NCBI GenBank assembly: GCA_946405485.1
Contig: CAMJHJ010000041.1
Span: 1-13,391, forward strand
DNA from: an uncultured Bacteroidales bacterium
GTDB lineage: Bacteria > Bacteroidota > Bacteroidia > Bacteroidales > UBA932
DNA: 13,391 nucleotides
Direction of reading: 5' to 3'
A program made the position numbers and the translations under genes. A model generated the notes under the pieces. It made no database searches. It was not told where the DNA came from and saw nothing but the letters and a program-made list of their open reading frames with translations. Each line of letters begins with the position of its first letter. The first letter of the stretch is position 1. Shown here piece after piece: positions 7,194 through 13,391 of the stretch.

Positions 7194-7804
7194 GCCGGGT
7201 ATTCATCGTAGGTTCTTCGGAACTGCCGCAGCAAGTCTCCGTGGGTCGGGACGAAAGGCTCGACTGGGTGTTCGTCGTCCTGCCCGGAGTCAGCGCCACG
7301 GTACCGCTGACCGTCGATATCGATGGGCAGGGAGCCGAGGTGCACCTGTCCGGTCTGTTCCTCTGCGGCGGTGAGGAACGGGTGACCTTCGATATCGAGG
7401 TCCGGCACAACGTGGGAGATTCCCGGTCCTACCAGTTTTTCAATGGGATAGCAGGAGGGGAGTCGCGGACAGCGTTCCACGGACGCATCCTCGTCCGTCA
7501 GGACGCGCAGCGGATCAAGGCGTTCCAGGAGAACCACAACATCCTGCTGAGCGAGGACGCCCGGGTTGAAACGACCCCGCAACTGGAAATCTATGCCGAT
7601 GACGTAGAGTGCTCACACGGCGCGACGACCGGTTTCCTGAATGCCGAGGAACAGTTTTACATGCGCTCGCGGGGCATTCCTGAGGCGGAGGCGAAGGTGC
7701 TGCAGATGATATCTTTCCTTTCTCCGGTGCTCGAGCGCATCTCTGATGCAGGGGAGCGTGAGCGTCTTTCAGCCGAAGTGGAGGCGGCGGTCCGCAGCCT
7801 ATGA
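7190..7804 (+). CDS. sufD: Short-form SufD (beta-helix core without the N-terminal half)
   Basis: A 204-residue protein, about half the usual 400-450 residues of SufD. The C-terminal signature is intact: DDVECSHGATTGFLNAEEQF followed by YMRSRGI. C141 and H143 correspond in motif and distance from the C-terminus to C358 and H360 of E. coli SufD, the latter needed for cluster assembly. Missing is the N-terminal helical region; the protein starts almost directly in the beta-strand repeats. The ATG at 7190 overlaps the sufC stop; an in-frame TTG at 7163 would add only nine residues and cannot restore a normal N-terminus. There is no frameshift sign upstream, because sufC is complete and abuts. 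This looks like a genuine minimal SufD that could still cap SufB and bind SufC. Its own stop overlaps the ispE start. Confidence 0.88.
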   Translation: MSRVFIVGSSELPQQVSVGRDERLDWVFVVLPGVSATVPLTVDIDGQGAEVHLSGLFLCGGEERVTFDIEVRHNVGDSRSYQFFNGIAGGESRTAFHGRILVRQDAQRIKAFQENHNILLSEDARVETTPQLEIYADDVECSHGATTGFLNAEEQFYMRSRGIPEAEAKVLQMISFLSPVLERISDAGERERLSAEVEAAVRSL

Positions 7805-8637
7805 TCACCCATCCGCACGTGAAGGTCAACCTCGGTCTGTCGGTATTGCGCCGGCGCGCGGACGGGTATCACGACATCGAGACCCTGTTCGTACCCTGTC
7901 ACAGTTTTTCAGATACGCTGGAAATCGTCGTCGGCGACGATTGGAGCGAGACTTCCGCATCGCTGTTCGCACGTTATGCGACATCCGAGGTGGCGCAGGC
8001 GATCGCTCCGGACGGATCGCTGATGATGACGGTTGCCCGTAGCGGCGGCGTGGACTGGGATCCGCTGAAAGACCTGACGGCCAGAGCCTACAGCTTGCTG
8101 GCTTCAGACCACAAGTTGCCGCCGATGAAGATTTACCTGGAAAAGACTTCACCCGTCGGTGCGGGTCTGGGCGGTGGTTCTTCGGATGCTGCCTTCGCGC
8201 TGCGGATGATTTCCGAGCTCGCCGGGCTGGGCCTGCCGGATGAGGCGCTGGCCGCTTATGCCGCCCGTCTGGGCAGCGATTGCGCATTTTTCGTCTACGA
8301 CCGTCCGATGCTGGGTGAAGGCCGCGGAGAGATCCTGACGCCCTATGATCTGGACTTGACCGGCTTCGAATTGCGTGTCGTGGTGCCTGAGGGCATCGCC
8401 GTGAGCACAGCCGAAGCCTATCGCGGCATCGTTCCGCGGGAGGCGACTCCTCTGCGGGAAGCGCTGGCGCTGCCGGTGACGCAGTGGCGCGACACCCTCG
8501 TCAACGATTTCGAAGCCACCGTCTTCGCCGTCCACCCCGCCCTCGCCGCCTTCAAGCAATCTCTCTACGACCAGGGCGCCGTTTATGCTTCCATGTCTGG
8601 AAGCGGTTCCGCCCTTTTCGGCCTCTTTCCCCGATAG
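7801..8637 (+). CDS. ispE: 4-diphosphocytidyl-2-C-methyl-D-erythritol kinase (IspE)
   Basis: A 278-residue GHMP-family kinase that phosphorylates CDP-methylerythritol at the 2-hydroxyl, the fourth step of the MEP isoprenoid pathway. The N-terminus HVKVNLGLSVLRRRADGYHDIETLF is typical of IspE, with K8 as the likely catalytic lysine. The glycine-rich ATP loop is PVGAGLGGGSSDA at about 118-130, the likely catalytic aspartate is D160 in LGSDCAFF, and the GHMP C-terminal motif MSGSGSALFGLF ends the protein. Start overlaps the sufD stop by ATGA (7801-7804), so it is co-translated with the suf genes. IspG and IspH, later enzymes in the pathway, are Fe-S proteins, which may explain the association (inference). 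Confidence 0.94.
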   Translation: MITHPHVKVNLGLSVLRRRADGYHDIETLFVPCHSFSDTLEIVVGDDWSETSASLFARYATSEVAQAIAPDGSLMMTVARSGGVDWDPLKDLTARAYSLLASDHKLPPMKIYLEKTSPVGAGLGGGSSDAAFALRMISELAGLGLPDEALAAYAARLGSDCAFFVYDRPMLGEGRGEILTPYDLDLTGFELRVVVPEGIAVSTAEAYRGIVPREATPLREALALPVTQWRDTLVNDFEATVFAVHPALAAFKQSLYDQGAVYASMSGSGSALFGLFPR

Positions 8638-8680
8638 ATACGCCCTGACTTGTCCCCTCCGTATTCAAGATGATGTTTTT

Positions 8681-10645
8681 ATGAGCAAGCGTTTGAGATC
8701 CTTCTCCGGCAGATTGACCCGGATTATCGTGGCCATCGTCCTGGTGACGATGACTATCATTTCTGTGTTGGCTTTCATCCTGACAGCGACGGGGTTTTAT
8801 GAATCTTTCAAAGCGCATTTCGAGGATGCCATCGAAAGCATCAGCCTCAGTATCACGCTGAACCTGGAGAAGGTCGAAATCTCCGCTGCCAATATCGCCG
8901 ATGAAGTCACCTGGCACATTTCTACCCCTGAAGTCGTCACTTCGACGTTGGAGTATGAGATCGCCGTCAACAACAGTCTGACCGGATGCGGGGTCGGGTT
9001 CATTCCCGATTTCTTCCCGACAAAGGGAAGATGGTTCGAGCCATATGCCTATATCTCTGAGGGGCGGCCCGTGGTTCAGGATATCGGCTCGGACTCCCAT
9101 GATTATTTCCAGTCCGAATGGTATACATCTGGCCTGTCTGCAACCGGAGGGGTCTGGTCCAGACCTTATCTTGACAGGGATGGGGCCGGCACCCTGTTAT
9201 GTACCTACAGCCTGCCCATCAAGCAATCTGACGGGACGACGGTAGCCGTAATGGGTGCGGACTTATCCTTGATCTGGCTGGCTGACCTTTTGCACGACAT
9301 CGACATCCGGGAGAATGCGATGGACTTTTTGCCCTCCTTCCTTGGGAAAAAGGATCAGGGGATATACAGTTTCATCTTAGGGCCCGATGGGGAATACATC
9401 GCACATCCGGACCGGGCGCGTTTCCTTGGCGGAAAGAATTATTTCGAATATGCGGATGCCGCTGAAGACGATGAATACCGGATGTTGGGGGAGGATATGT
9501 GTAATGGCCTGTCCGGAGATAAGGTCGTACGGCTGGACGGACGCAAGTATGAGGTCTTCTTCGCCCCTCTTTCAAGTTCCGGATGGTCCATGGCGATTGC
9601 AGTCCCGCTGATCAGTCTCTTGAGACCGGCGCTCACTTTCGGCTCCGCCATCCTTCTCCTGACTCTTCTGGGCCTGCTGATCGTGTCCCTTATCAGTCGC
9701 CGGGCCATTAAAACGTTTACCAGACCTTTGGTGCAATTGGCTGATTCAGCGACTGAAGTGGCCCATGGTAAATTTGACACTCCGCTTCCTGACATCCGGA
9801 CCAGGGATGAGATCGGCCTGCTGCGTGATTCTTTCGACAATATGCAGCAATCTCTTTCCCGGTATATCGCCGACCTTACTGAGACGACCGCGCAGAAAGC
9901 TTCGATGGAAAACGAATTGGATGTCGCAAGGAAAATCCAGATGTCCATGCTTCCGCTGACCTGGCCGGCTTTTCCCGAACGGAAAGACATCGATATCTAT
10001 GGCGGCGTGACCCCTGCGAAAGCCGTGGGAGGCGATATGTATGATTTCTGCCTGCGCGAAGGCAAGTTGTATTTCTGCATCGGCGATGTCTCCGGCAAAG
10101 GCGTTCCGGCTTCATTGGTGATGGCCGTCGTCAGTTCCTTGTTCAGGACCATCTCAGCATCAGAGGACAGCCCGGGCAAGCTGGTGTCCGTCATCAACGA
10201 TTCCATGTCCGCCCGCAATGAAAACATGATGTTCGTCACGCTCTTTGCGGGAGCGCTTGACCTGGAAACCGGAGAGTTGATGTATTGCAACGCAGGCCAT
10301 AACGCTCCGTTTGTCCTGGTGGACGGGGTTCCCCGCTCTCTGGAGACGGATGCCAATGTCCCTGTCGGCATCATGCCCGAATGGAATTACTCGCAACAAT
10401 CGACCGTGCTCCCGAAGGGGGCGGCTCTCTTCTTATATACGGACGGGCTTACTGAAGCCGCTTGCGCCGACGATTCCCTTTTCGGGGAGGCAAGGGCGCT
10501 CGCCGCGCTCGCCGGTTTGAAATCCACGACCTCGGCGCAGGAAATCTTCGCCCATATGAAGGACGCCGTCAAAGAATTCGTCGGTGATGCAGAGCAGAGC
10601 GATGACCTCACCCTGCTCGTGATCAAGAGAGTCGGTCAAGGATAA
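8681..10645 (+). CDS. Membrane RsbU-like PP2C (SpoIIE-type) serine phosphatase with extracytoplasmic sensor and HAMP domain
   Basis: A 654-residue transmembrane signalling phosphatase. The domains are TM1 (about 13-38), a roughly 280-residue extracytoplasmic region resembling a Cache sensor (about 39-315; EWYTSGLSATGGVWSRPYLD, then GADLSL and GPDGEYIAHPD), TM2 (about 318-340), HAMP (about 341-395; FTRPLVQLADSATEVAHGKFD), a short helical linker (ENELDVARKIQMSMLP), and a SpoIIE/RsbU PP2C domain. Metal-binding acids are visible at D452 (GGDMYDF), D469 (IGDVSGKG), D588 (YTDGLTEA) and D641/D642 (DDLTLLV). Such enzymes dephosphorylate STAS anti-anti-sigma-like partners; none is encoded nearby, so the target and ligand are unknown. 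The frame is open back to 8585, but that start would overlap ispE by 53 bp; the ATG at 8681 (MSKRLRSFSGR) is preferred. Confidence 0.9.
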   Translation: MSKRLRSFSGRLTRIIVAIVLVTMTIISVLAFILTATGFYESFKAHFEDAIESISLSITLNLEKVEISAANIADEVTWHISTPEVVTSTLEYEIAVNNSLTGCGVGFIPDFFPTKGRWFEPYAYISEGRPVVQDIGSDSHDYFQSEWYTSGLSATGGVWSRPYLDRDGAGTLLCTYSLPIKQSDGTTVAVMGADLSLIWLADLLHDIDIRENAMDFLPSFLGKKDQGIYSFILGPDGEYIAHPDRARFLGGKNYFEYADAAEDDEYRMLGEDMCNGLSGDKVVRLDGRKYEVFFAPLSSSGWSMAIAVPLISLLRPALTFGSAILLLTLLGLLIVSLISRRAIKTFTRPLVQLADSATEVAHGKFDTPLPDIRTRDEIGLLRDSFDNMQQSLSRYIADLTETTAQKASMENELDVARKIQMSMLPLTWPAFPERKDIDIYGGVTPAKAVGGDMYDFCLREGKLYFCIGDVSGKGVPASLVMAVVSSLFRTISASEDSPGKLVSVINDSMSARNENMMFVTLFAGALDLETGELMYCNAGHNAPFVLVDGVPRSLETDANVPVGIMPEWNYSQQSTVLPKGAALFLYTDGLTEAACADDSLFGEARALAALAGLKSTTSAQEIFAHMKDAVKEFVGDAEQSDDLTLLVIKRVGQG

Positions 10646-10663
10646 ACTGATTTGTCGGACACA

Positions 10664-10870
10664 ATGAAAAAACTCTTTACATCCCTCGCCCTCGCGCTGT
10701 TGTTCGCACACGCCCTGCCCGCCCAGGATGCAAAGTCCTATTTCGTGGATGGCTTCCACGGCGGCTATTACGGCCATTATCCCCTTGACAGCTATACCGG
10801 CTATATCTGCGACCTCCTGCAGACGCAGGGGCTCGCCCTGATCGTCGCTGACCTTTCCGCTCAACTGTAA
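10664..10870 (+). pseudogene. 5' fragment of a GH38-type alpha-mannosidase-like gene, truncated
   Basis: The first ~53 codons encode a signal peptide (MKKLFTSLALALLFAHALPAQ) and SYFVDGFHGGYYGHYP followed by LDSYTGYICDLLQ. From memory, this resembles the N-terminus of large Bacteroidota secreted proteins of the GH38-like alpha-mannosidase group, normally many hundreds of residues long. Similarity stops at about 10822, after which the frame reads 16 unrelated codons (TQGLALIVADLSAQL) to a TAA at 10868-10870. Those codons are antisense to a SusC-type N-terminus that starts at 10960 on the other strand. The gene is therefore a remnant, not a small gene. It lies 18 bp after the phosphatase stop. 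The ATG at 10664 is preferred over an in-frame TTG at 10652. The family assignment is tentative; the truncation itself is better supported because two gene starts collide here. Confidence 0.6.
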
Positions 10871-10960
10871 CGATTGTGCCTGTATCCCTACGGCGCAGAG
10901 CAGCGTTGCAGCTCCGGTAAGGACGGTCGCAATCGTTCTTGCTAGAAAGTTGTTTTTCAT
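10826..10960 (-). pseudogene. 5' fragment of a SusC/RagA-type TonB-dependent transporter gene, truncated
   Basis: Starting at the ATG at 10958-10960 the minus strand encodes a signal peptide (MKNNFLARTIATVLTG then AATLLCAVGIQAQ) followed by LQLSGKVSDDQGEPL. This is the usual beginning of SusC-type outer-membrane proteins: secretion signal plus the first strand of the carboxypeptidase-D-regulatory-like domain, normally continued by a V-G-V-x-V segment and about 1000 residues. After Leu45 (10826) the frame runs into unrelated residues and continues antisense through the phosphatase gene to 10433. The rest of susC, and any susD, are absent. It follows the GH92 gene by 27 bp on the same strand, so it was probably its operon partner in a glycan-utilisation locus. 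Confidence 0.7.
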
Positions 10961-10987
10961 CAGATGATTATTGAGTATAGTTAGTGA

Positions 10988-13279
10988 TTAATCCAAGCTG
11001 TCATGCGGCTCCGAATCCATCCACAGCTCGAGCCGGCCGCCGGCGACGAGGTCGCTGTGGTCGATCTGCAGCGTGTGGAGCGGAGTCCCGTTGAGGGTGG
11101 CCTTGCGGATATAGACCTGCCCGGGACCGTTGCCGTGGGCGATGACGGTGAAATCACCGCCTGGGAGACGGAAACGGATCCGGTTGAAAACCGGACTGGT
11201 GACCTGGTAGACGGTATTGCCCGGGCAGGACGGATGGAGTCCGGCCGCCGCCAGGATGTACCATGCGGACATCTGCCCGCAATCCTCATTGCCGCAGATT
11301 CCTTCCACGGCGTTGGAATAGGCGTTCCGGCAGATGGTCCGGGTCCATTTCTGGGTCTGGGAGGGTCTGCCGAGCGCATTGAACAGGAATGGTACGAAAT
11401 GCACCGGCTCGTTCGCATGGTTGTAATATTGGTTCCAGCGGAAATCCAGCGGCGTGTGTTCGAAGAACTCTTCCAGTTCCGCCAGGGCCTTTTCCTTGCC
11501 GCCCAGAAGTTCAAAGAGACCGTCCGGATCGTGCGGGACGAACCAGCCCTGCTGGAAAGGGTTGCATTCGATACATCCGTACCATTCAGCCGTGCGTCCG
11601 GCTTCCGGAGCCGGAATCCATTCCCCGTCGGCGGACCTTGGCCGGAACCAGCCGAAGTCCGGGTCGTACAAGTTGCGCCAGGCGCCGGCCTTCGTTTCAT
11701 ACAGGGCTTTCCCGTCCGCATCTCCCAGCGCCTCGGCCATCCGGCTGATGCACCAGTCTCCATACGCGTATTCAAAGGTATGGGAGATGCTCAGTGAACC
11801 CGGGGTGAACCCGTCCGGACCATTGCCGGTGACTTCGGACGACCGGCGGGCATAGTCATAAGCTTTCGCAAGATCGAAAGTCCGGATTCCTTTGGCCCAG
11901 GCGTCGGCTACCACGCTGAGAGCCGGATTCCCGAGCATGCAGCCCGAATAGGAATTGACGATCTCCCAGCGCTCGAAATATCCGCGTCCGCTCTGTTCCG
12001 CCAGGGTCATCAGGGAATGGATCAAATCTGAATTGACCTCCGGCCAGATCAGGGCATACAGAGGCATCTGGCTCCGGAATACGTCCCAACCGCTGAAAAC
12101 TGTCCGTTTCCGGAACGAGGGATCCTTTTCATGAACCTGCAGGTCGCCTCCTACATAGCGCCCGTCCACATCCGATGCGATCCGGGGATCGATCATCGTA
12201 TGGTAGAGTGCCGTATAAAACACGGTCCTTTCCTCGGGCGTACCGCCTTCGATCTCGATCCGGCCGAGTTCCTGCTCCCATTGCCGGACGGCCTGAGCAT
12301 GGACCTCGTCGAAGGTTTTTCCTTCCAGTTCTGCCTGGAAATTGCGGCGCGCGCCTTCCAGTCCAGTAAAAGACAGGGCGACGGATACACAGACCGTTTC
12401 TCCTTCCGTTGTCGGGAATTCTGCGAAAAAGCCGATGTGTTTTCCTTCGATCTCTTCCATGCCGGGGAGGATTTCCGCCTCCGAAACCCGCTGAAGATAG
12501 GCTTGGCTCACGACCTCTTTCCGTTTACGGACCCAGTCATCCGGAATGTCCGCCGACCAGAATCCGCTGCGGGTAAAGGGTTTGCTGAATTCGGCGTGGA
12601 AATAGAGCGTATAATCCGCTCCGCCTTCCCCGTTGCCCCAACCCCCGCAGGCAGGCGTGCAATGCATCCAGCCTTCCAGAGACCTGTCATCCAGGATATG
12701 GGCATATTCCATTTCAGCCGTTCCGCCTACCCTCCGGGCGAGATCCACCTGGATCCGGGAGACTTCATCGGCCGGGAAGGTGAAACGCATCACACCGCCG
12801 TGGGGCGAAGCCGTCAGCTCGCTGCGGATGCCATAGTCCGTCAGGAGGGTGCTGTAATAACCCGGACTTGCGGTCTCGCCGGACTTGTCATAGCGGGAAC
12901 GCCATCCTTTGACACTTCCGTCTGCCAATCCGGCCGTCGTATGCATCGGGCCCGTGGTCGGCATCACCAGGAAATTTCCGAATTCCCCGTACCAGCCGGT
13001 CCCGCTCATCTGCAGCATCGAAAAGCCTTCGATGGTTTCCATTTCATAACTGTAGCCGGGCGCGTTGTCTCCGCCGGTGACGGTGTTGGGATTAACCTGT
13101 GTCATCCCGAACGGCGTAGCCGCTCCGGGGAAGGTTTTTCCCAGGCCGTGATATACACCGGCGGCGTCAATGCTGGTCGTTGCTCCGATGAAAGGATTCA
13201 CGGCATCCGTGACAGAGGGATGGTTCGCGCAGGAAATAGCCGTCAGGACGGCAATGGTCAACAGCGGTGTGATTTTCAT
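10988..13279 (-). CDS. Glycoside hydrolase family 92 alpha-mannosidase, lipoprotein
   Basis: A 763-residue GH92 exo-alpha-mannosidase. The family is calcium-dependent, inverting, and trims alpha-1,2-, 1,3-, 1,4- or 1,6-linked mannose from N-glycans or yeast mannan. Visible family segments are VNPFIGA near residues 26-32, PGAATPFGMTQVNPNT and GGDNAPGYSYE (about 49-80), YYNHANEPVHFVPFLFNALG around 617-636 with the NEP glutamate E624, and GNEDCGQMSAWYILAAAGLHP from 663. The N-terminus MKITPLLTIAVLTAISC gives a signal peptide with a somewhat weak lipobox at C17, suggesting a periplasmic or surface lipoprotein. The frame is open to 13333, but the ATG at 13277-13279 gives the clean signal sequence. 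Linkage specificity cannot be told from sequence by eye. Downstream is the truncated susC. Length and all family segments appear intact. Confidence 0.93.
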   Translation of the reverse strand: MKITPLLTIAVLTAISCANHPSVTDAVNPFIGATTSIDAAGVYHGLGKTFPGAATPFGMTQVNPNTVTGGDNAPGYSYEMETIEGFSMLQMSGTGWYGEFGNFLVMPTTGPMHTTAGLADGSVKGWRSRYDKSGETASPGYYSTLLTDYGIRSELTASPHGGVMRFTFPADEVSRIQVDLARRVGGTAEMEYAHILDDRSLEGWMHCTPACGGWGNGEGGADYTLYFHAEFSKPFTRSGFWSADIPDDWVRKRKEVVSQAYLQRVSEAEILPGMEEIEGKHIGFFAEFPTTEGETVCVSVALSFTGLEGARRNFQAELEGKTFDEVHAQAVRQWEQELGRIEIEGGTPEERTVFYTALYHTMIDPRIASDVDGRYVGGDLQVHEKDPSFRKRTVFSGWDVFRSQMPLYALIWPEVNSDLIHSLMTLAEQSGRGYFERWEIVNSYSGCMLGNPALSVVADAWAKGIRTFDLAKAYDYARRSSEVTGNGPDGFTPGSLSISHTFEYAYGDWCISRMAEALGDADGKALYETKAGAWRNLYDPDFGWFRPRSADGEWIPAPEAGRTAEWYGCIECNPFQQGWFVPHDPDGLFELLGGKEKALAELEEFFEHTPLDFRWNQYYNHANEPVHFVPFLFNALGRPSQTQKWTRTICRNAYSNAVEGICGNEDCGQMSAWYILAAAGLHPSCPGNTVYQVTSPVFNRIRFRLPGGDFTVIAHGNGPGQVYIRKATLNGTPLHTLQIDHSDLVAGGRLELWMDSEPHDSLD

Positions 13280-13298
13280 TATGCGGTTTTTTACGATA

Positions 13299-13306
13299 CA
13301 AAAATA
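13299..13306 (-). promoter_or_regulatory. Candidate -7 promoter element for the GH92 gene
   Basis: Read on the minus strand this is TATTTTTG, matching the Bacteroidota -7 consensus TAnnTTTG, 19 bp before the ATG at 13279. That would give a leader of roughly 13 nt. A clear -33 element at 19-21 bp was not seen. The inverted repeat at 13325-13357 begins 18 bp further upstream, where an activator would be expected to bind. Confidence 0.45.
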
Positions 13307-13324
13307 CCTGACCAAAGTATAGAG

Positions 13325-13357
13325 AAAGTACACAATCCTTTATTTTTGGTGTACTTT
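13325..13357. promoter_or_regulatory. Perfect 9-bp inverted repeat (candidate operator) upstream of the GH92 gene
   Basis: The arms AAAGTACAC (13325-13333) and GTGTACTTT (13349-13357) are exact reverse complements separated by 15 bp, with 24 bp between arm centres, so both arms would lie on roughly one face of the helix. Each arm contains the palindrome GTAC. The repeat lies just upstream of the candidate GH92 promoter, as expected for the binding site of a dimeric regulator of a glycan-utilisation operon. The long AT-rich spacer makes an intrinsic terminator less likely. The spacer also contains TATTTTTG on the plus strand (13341-13348), a possible rightward -7 element. Confidence 0.45.
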
Positions 13358-13374
13358 TATTCTTTTTATTCACA

Positions 13375-13391
13375 AAAAGCCCCCGCCTGAG
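13375..13391 (-). terminator. Possible half of an intrinsic terminator at the window edge
   Basis: On the minus strand the edge reads a GC-rich arm (AGGCGGGGGC) followed directly by a run of five T residues. This is the right arm and T-tract of a typical rho-independent terminator for a leftward gene located beyond the window. The left arm would lie outside, so the hairpin cannot be confirmed. Confidence 0.3.

Noticed and set aside
10433..10825. Continuation of the minus-strand SusC-type frame as a 175-residue protein
   Set aside because: Only the first ~45 residues resemble SusC; the rest is antisense to the phosphatase gene and to the mannosidase-like fragment, so it is read-through past a junction.
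10815..10835. Invertase or recombinase site, as in phase-variable SusC loci
   Set aside because: I saw no inverted repeat pair flanking the joint and no recombinase gene in the window; the only local feature is a short CTGCAG palindrome, which is too common to carry weight.
10664..10870. A small secreted peptide gene of 68 residues
   Set aside because: The sequence looks like the start of a much larger enzyme and ends right where the opposing SusC-type start begins, so truncation explains it better than a small functional gene.
13325..13357. Inverted repeat as an intrinsic terminator
   Set aside because: The arms are AT-rich with a 15-bp spacer, no strong GC stem is present, and its position just upstream of the GH92 promoter fits an operator better.
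12131..13390. A plus-strand open frame of 419 codons
   Set aside because: It is antisense to the GH92 gene, whose protein is clearly recognisable, and its translation shows no coherent domain.

Overview
The window looks like a chromosomal segment of a GC-rich member of the Bacteroidales (Bacteroidota), probably a gut or rumen lineage. The reasons are the gene families (a SusC-type N-terminus, a GH92 alpha-mannosidase lipoprotein, a split ResB/CcsA cytochrome c system, a sufBCD cluster without sufA), Bacteroidota-type -7 promoter elements (TAnnTTTG) in the AT-rich intergenic spots, and the near absence of Shine-Dalgarno sequences. No mobile element, CRISPR array, tRNA or rRNA was seen. Coding density is very high, and several gene pairs share an ATGA stop/start.

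Layout. (1) 1-1434, plus strand: the C-terminal part of a Gfo/Idh/MocA-type oxidoreductase followed by an exported xylose-isomerase-like TIM-barrel protein, a pair typical of sugar or polyol derivative catabolism. (2) 1472-3183, plus: resB-ccsA, translationally overlapped, encoding a System II cytochrome c maturation machine. (3) 3180-4304, minus: a YghO-like GNAT-fold protein whose stop codon interlocks with the ccsA stop in a TTAA. (4) 4377-8637, plus: sufB-pnuC-sufC-sufD-ispE, a tight operon joining Fe-S cluster assembly, a PnuC-type vitamin/nucleoside transporter and an MEP-pathway kinase. SufD is a half-length version. (5) 8681-10645, plus: a membrane RsbU-like PP2C phosphatase with an extracytoplasmic sensor region and HAMP domain. 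(6) 10664-13391: the remains of a glycan-utilisation locus. An intact GH92 mannosidase lipoprotein (minus) is followed 27 bp later by only the first ~45 codons of a SusC-type TonB-dependent transporter. These codons run head-on into the first ~53 codons of a plus-strand gene that resembles the start of a GH38-type alpha-mannosidase-like protein.

The most notable observation is the junction near 10822-10827, where two truncated gene starts of opposite orientation meet within a few bases. It is either a deletion scar in a mannan-type polysaccharide utilisation locus or an assembly chimera. Other points worth a look are pnuC inside the suf operon, the minimal SufD, a nearly leaderless sufB start, and a perfect 9-bp inverted repeat upstream of the GH92 gene. 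I did not find convincing evidence of an entirely new system; most genes belong to known families in somewhat unusual arrangements.
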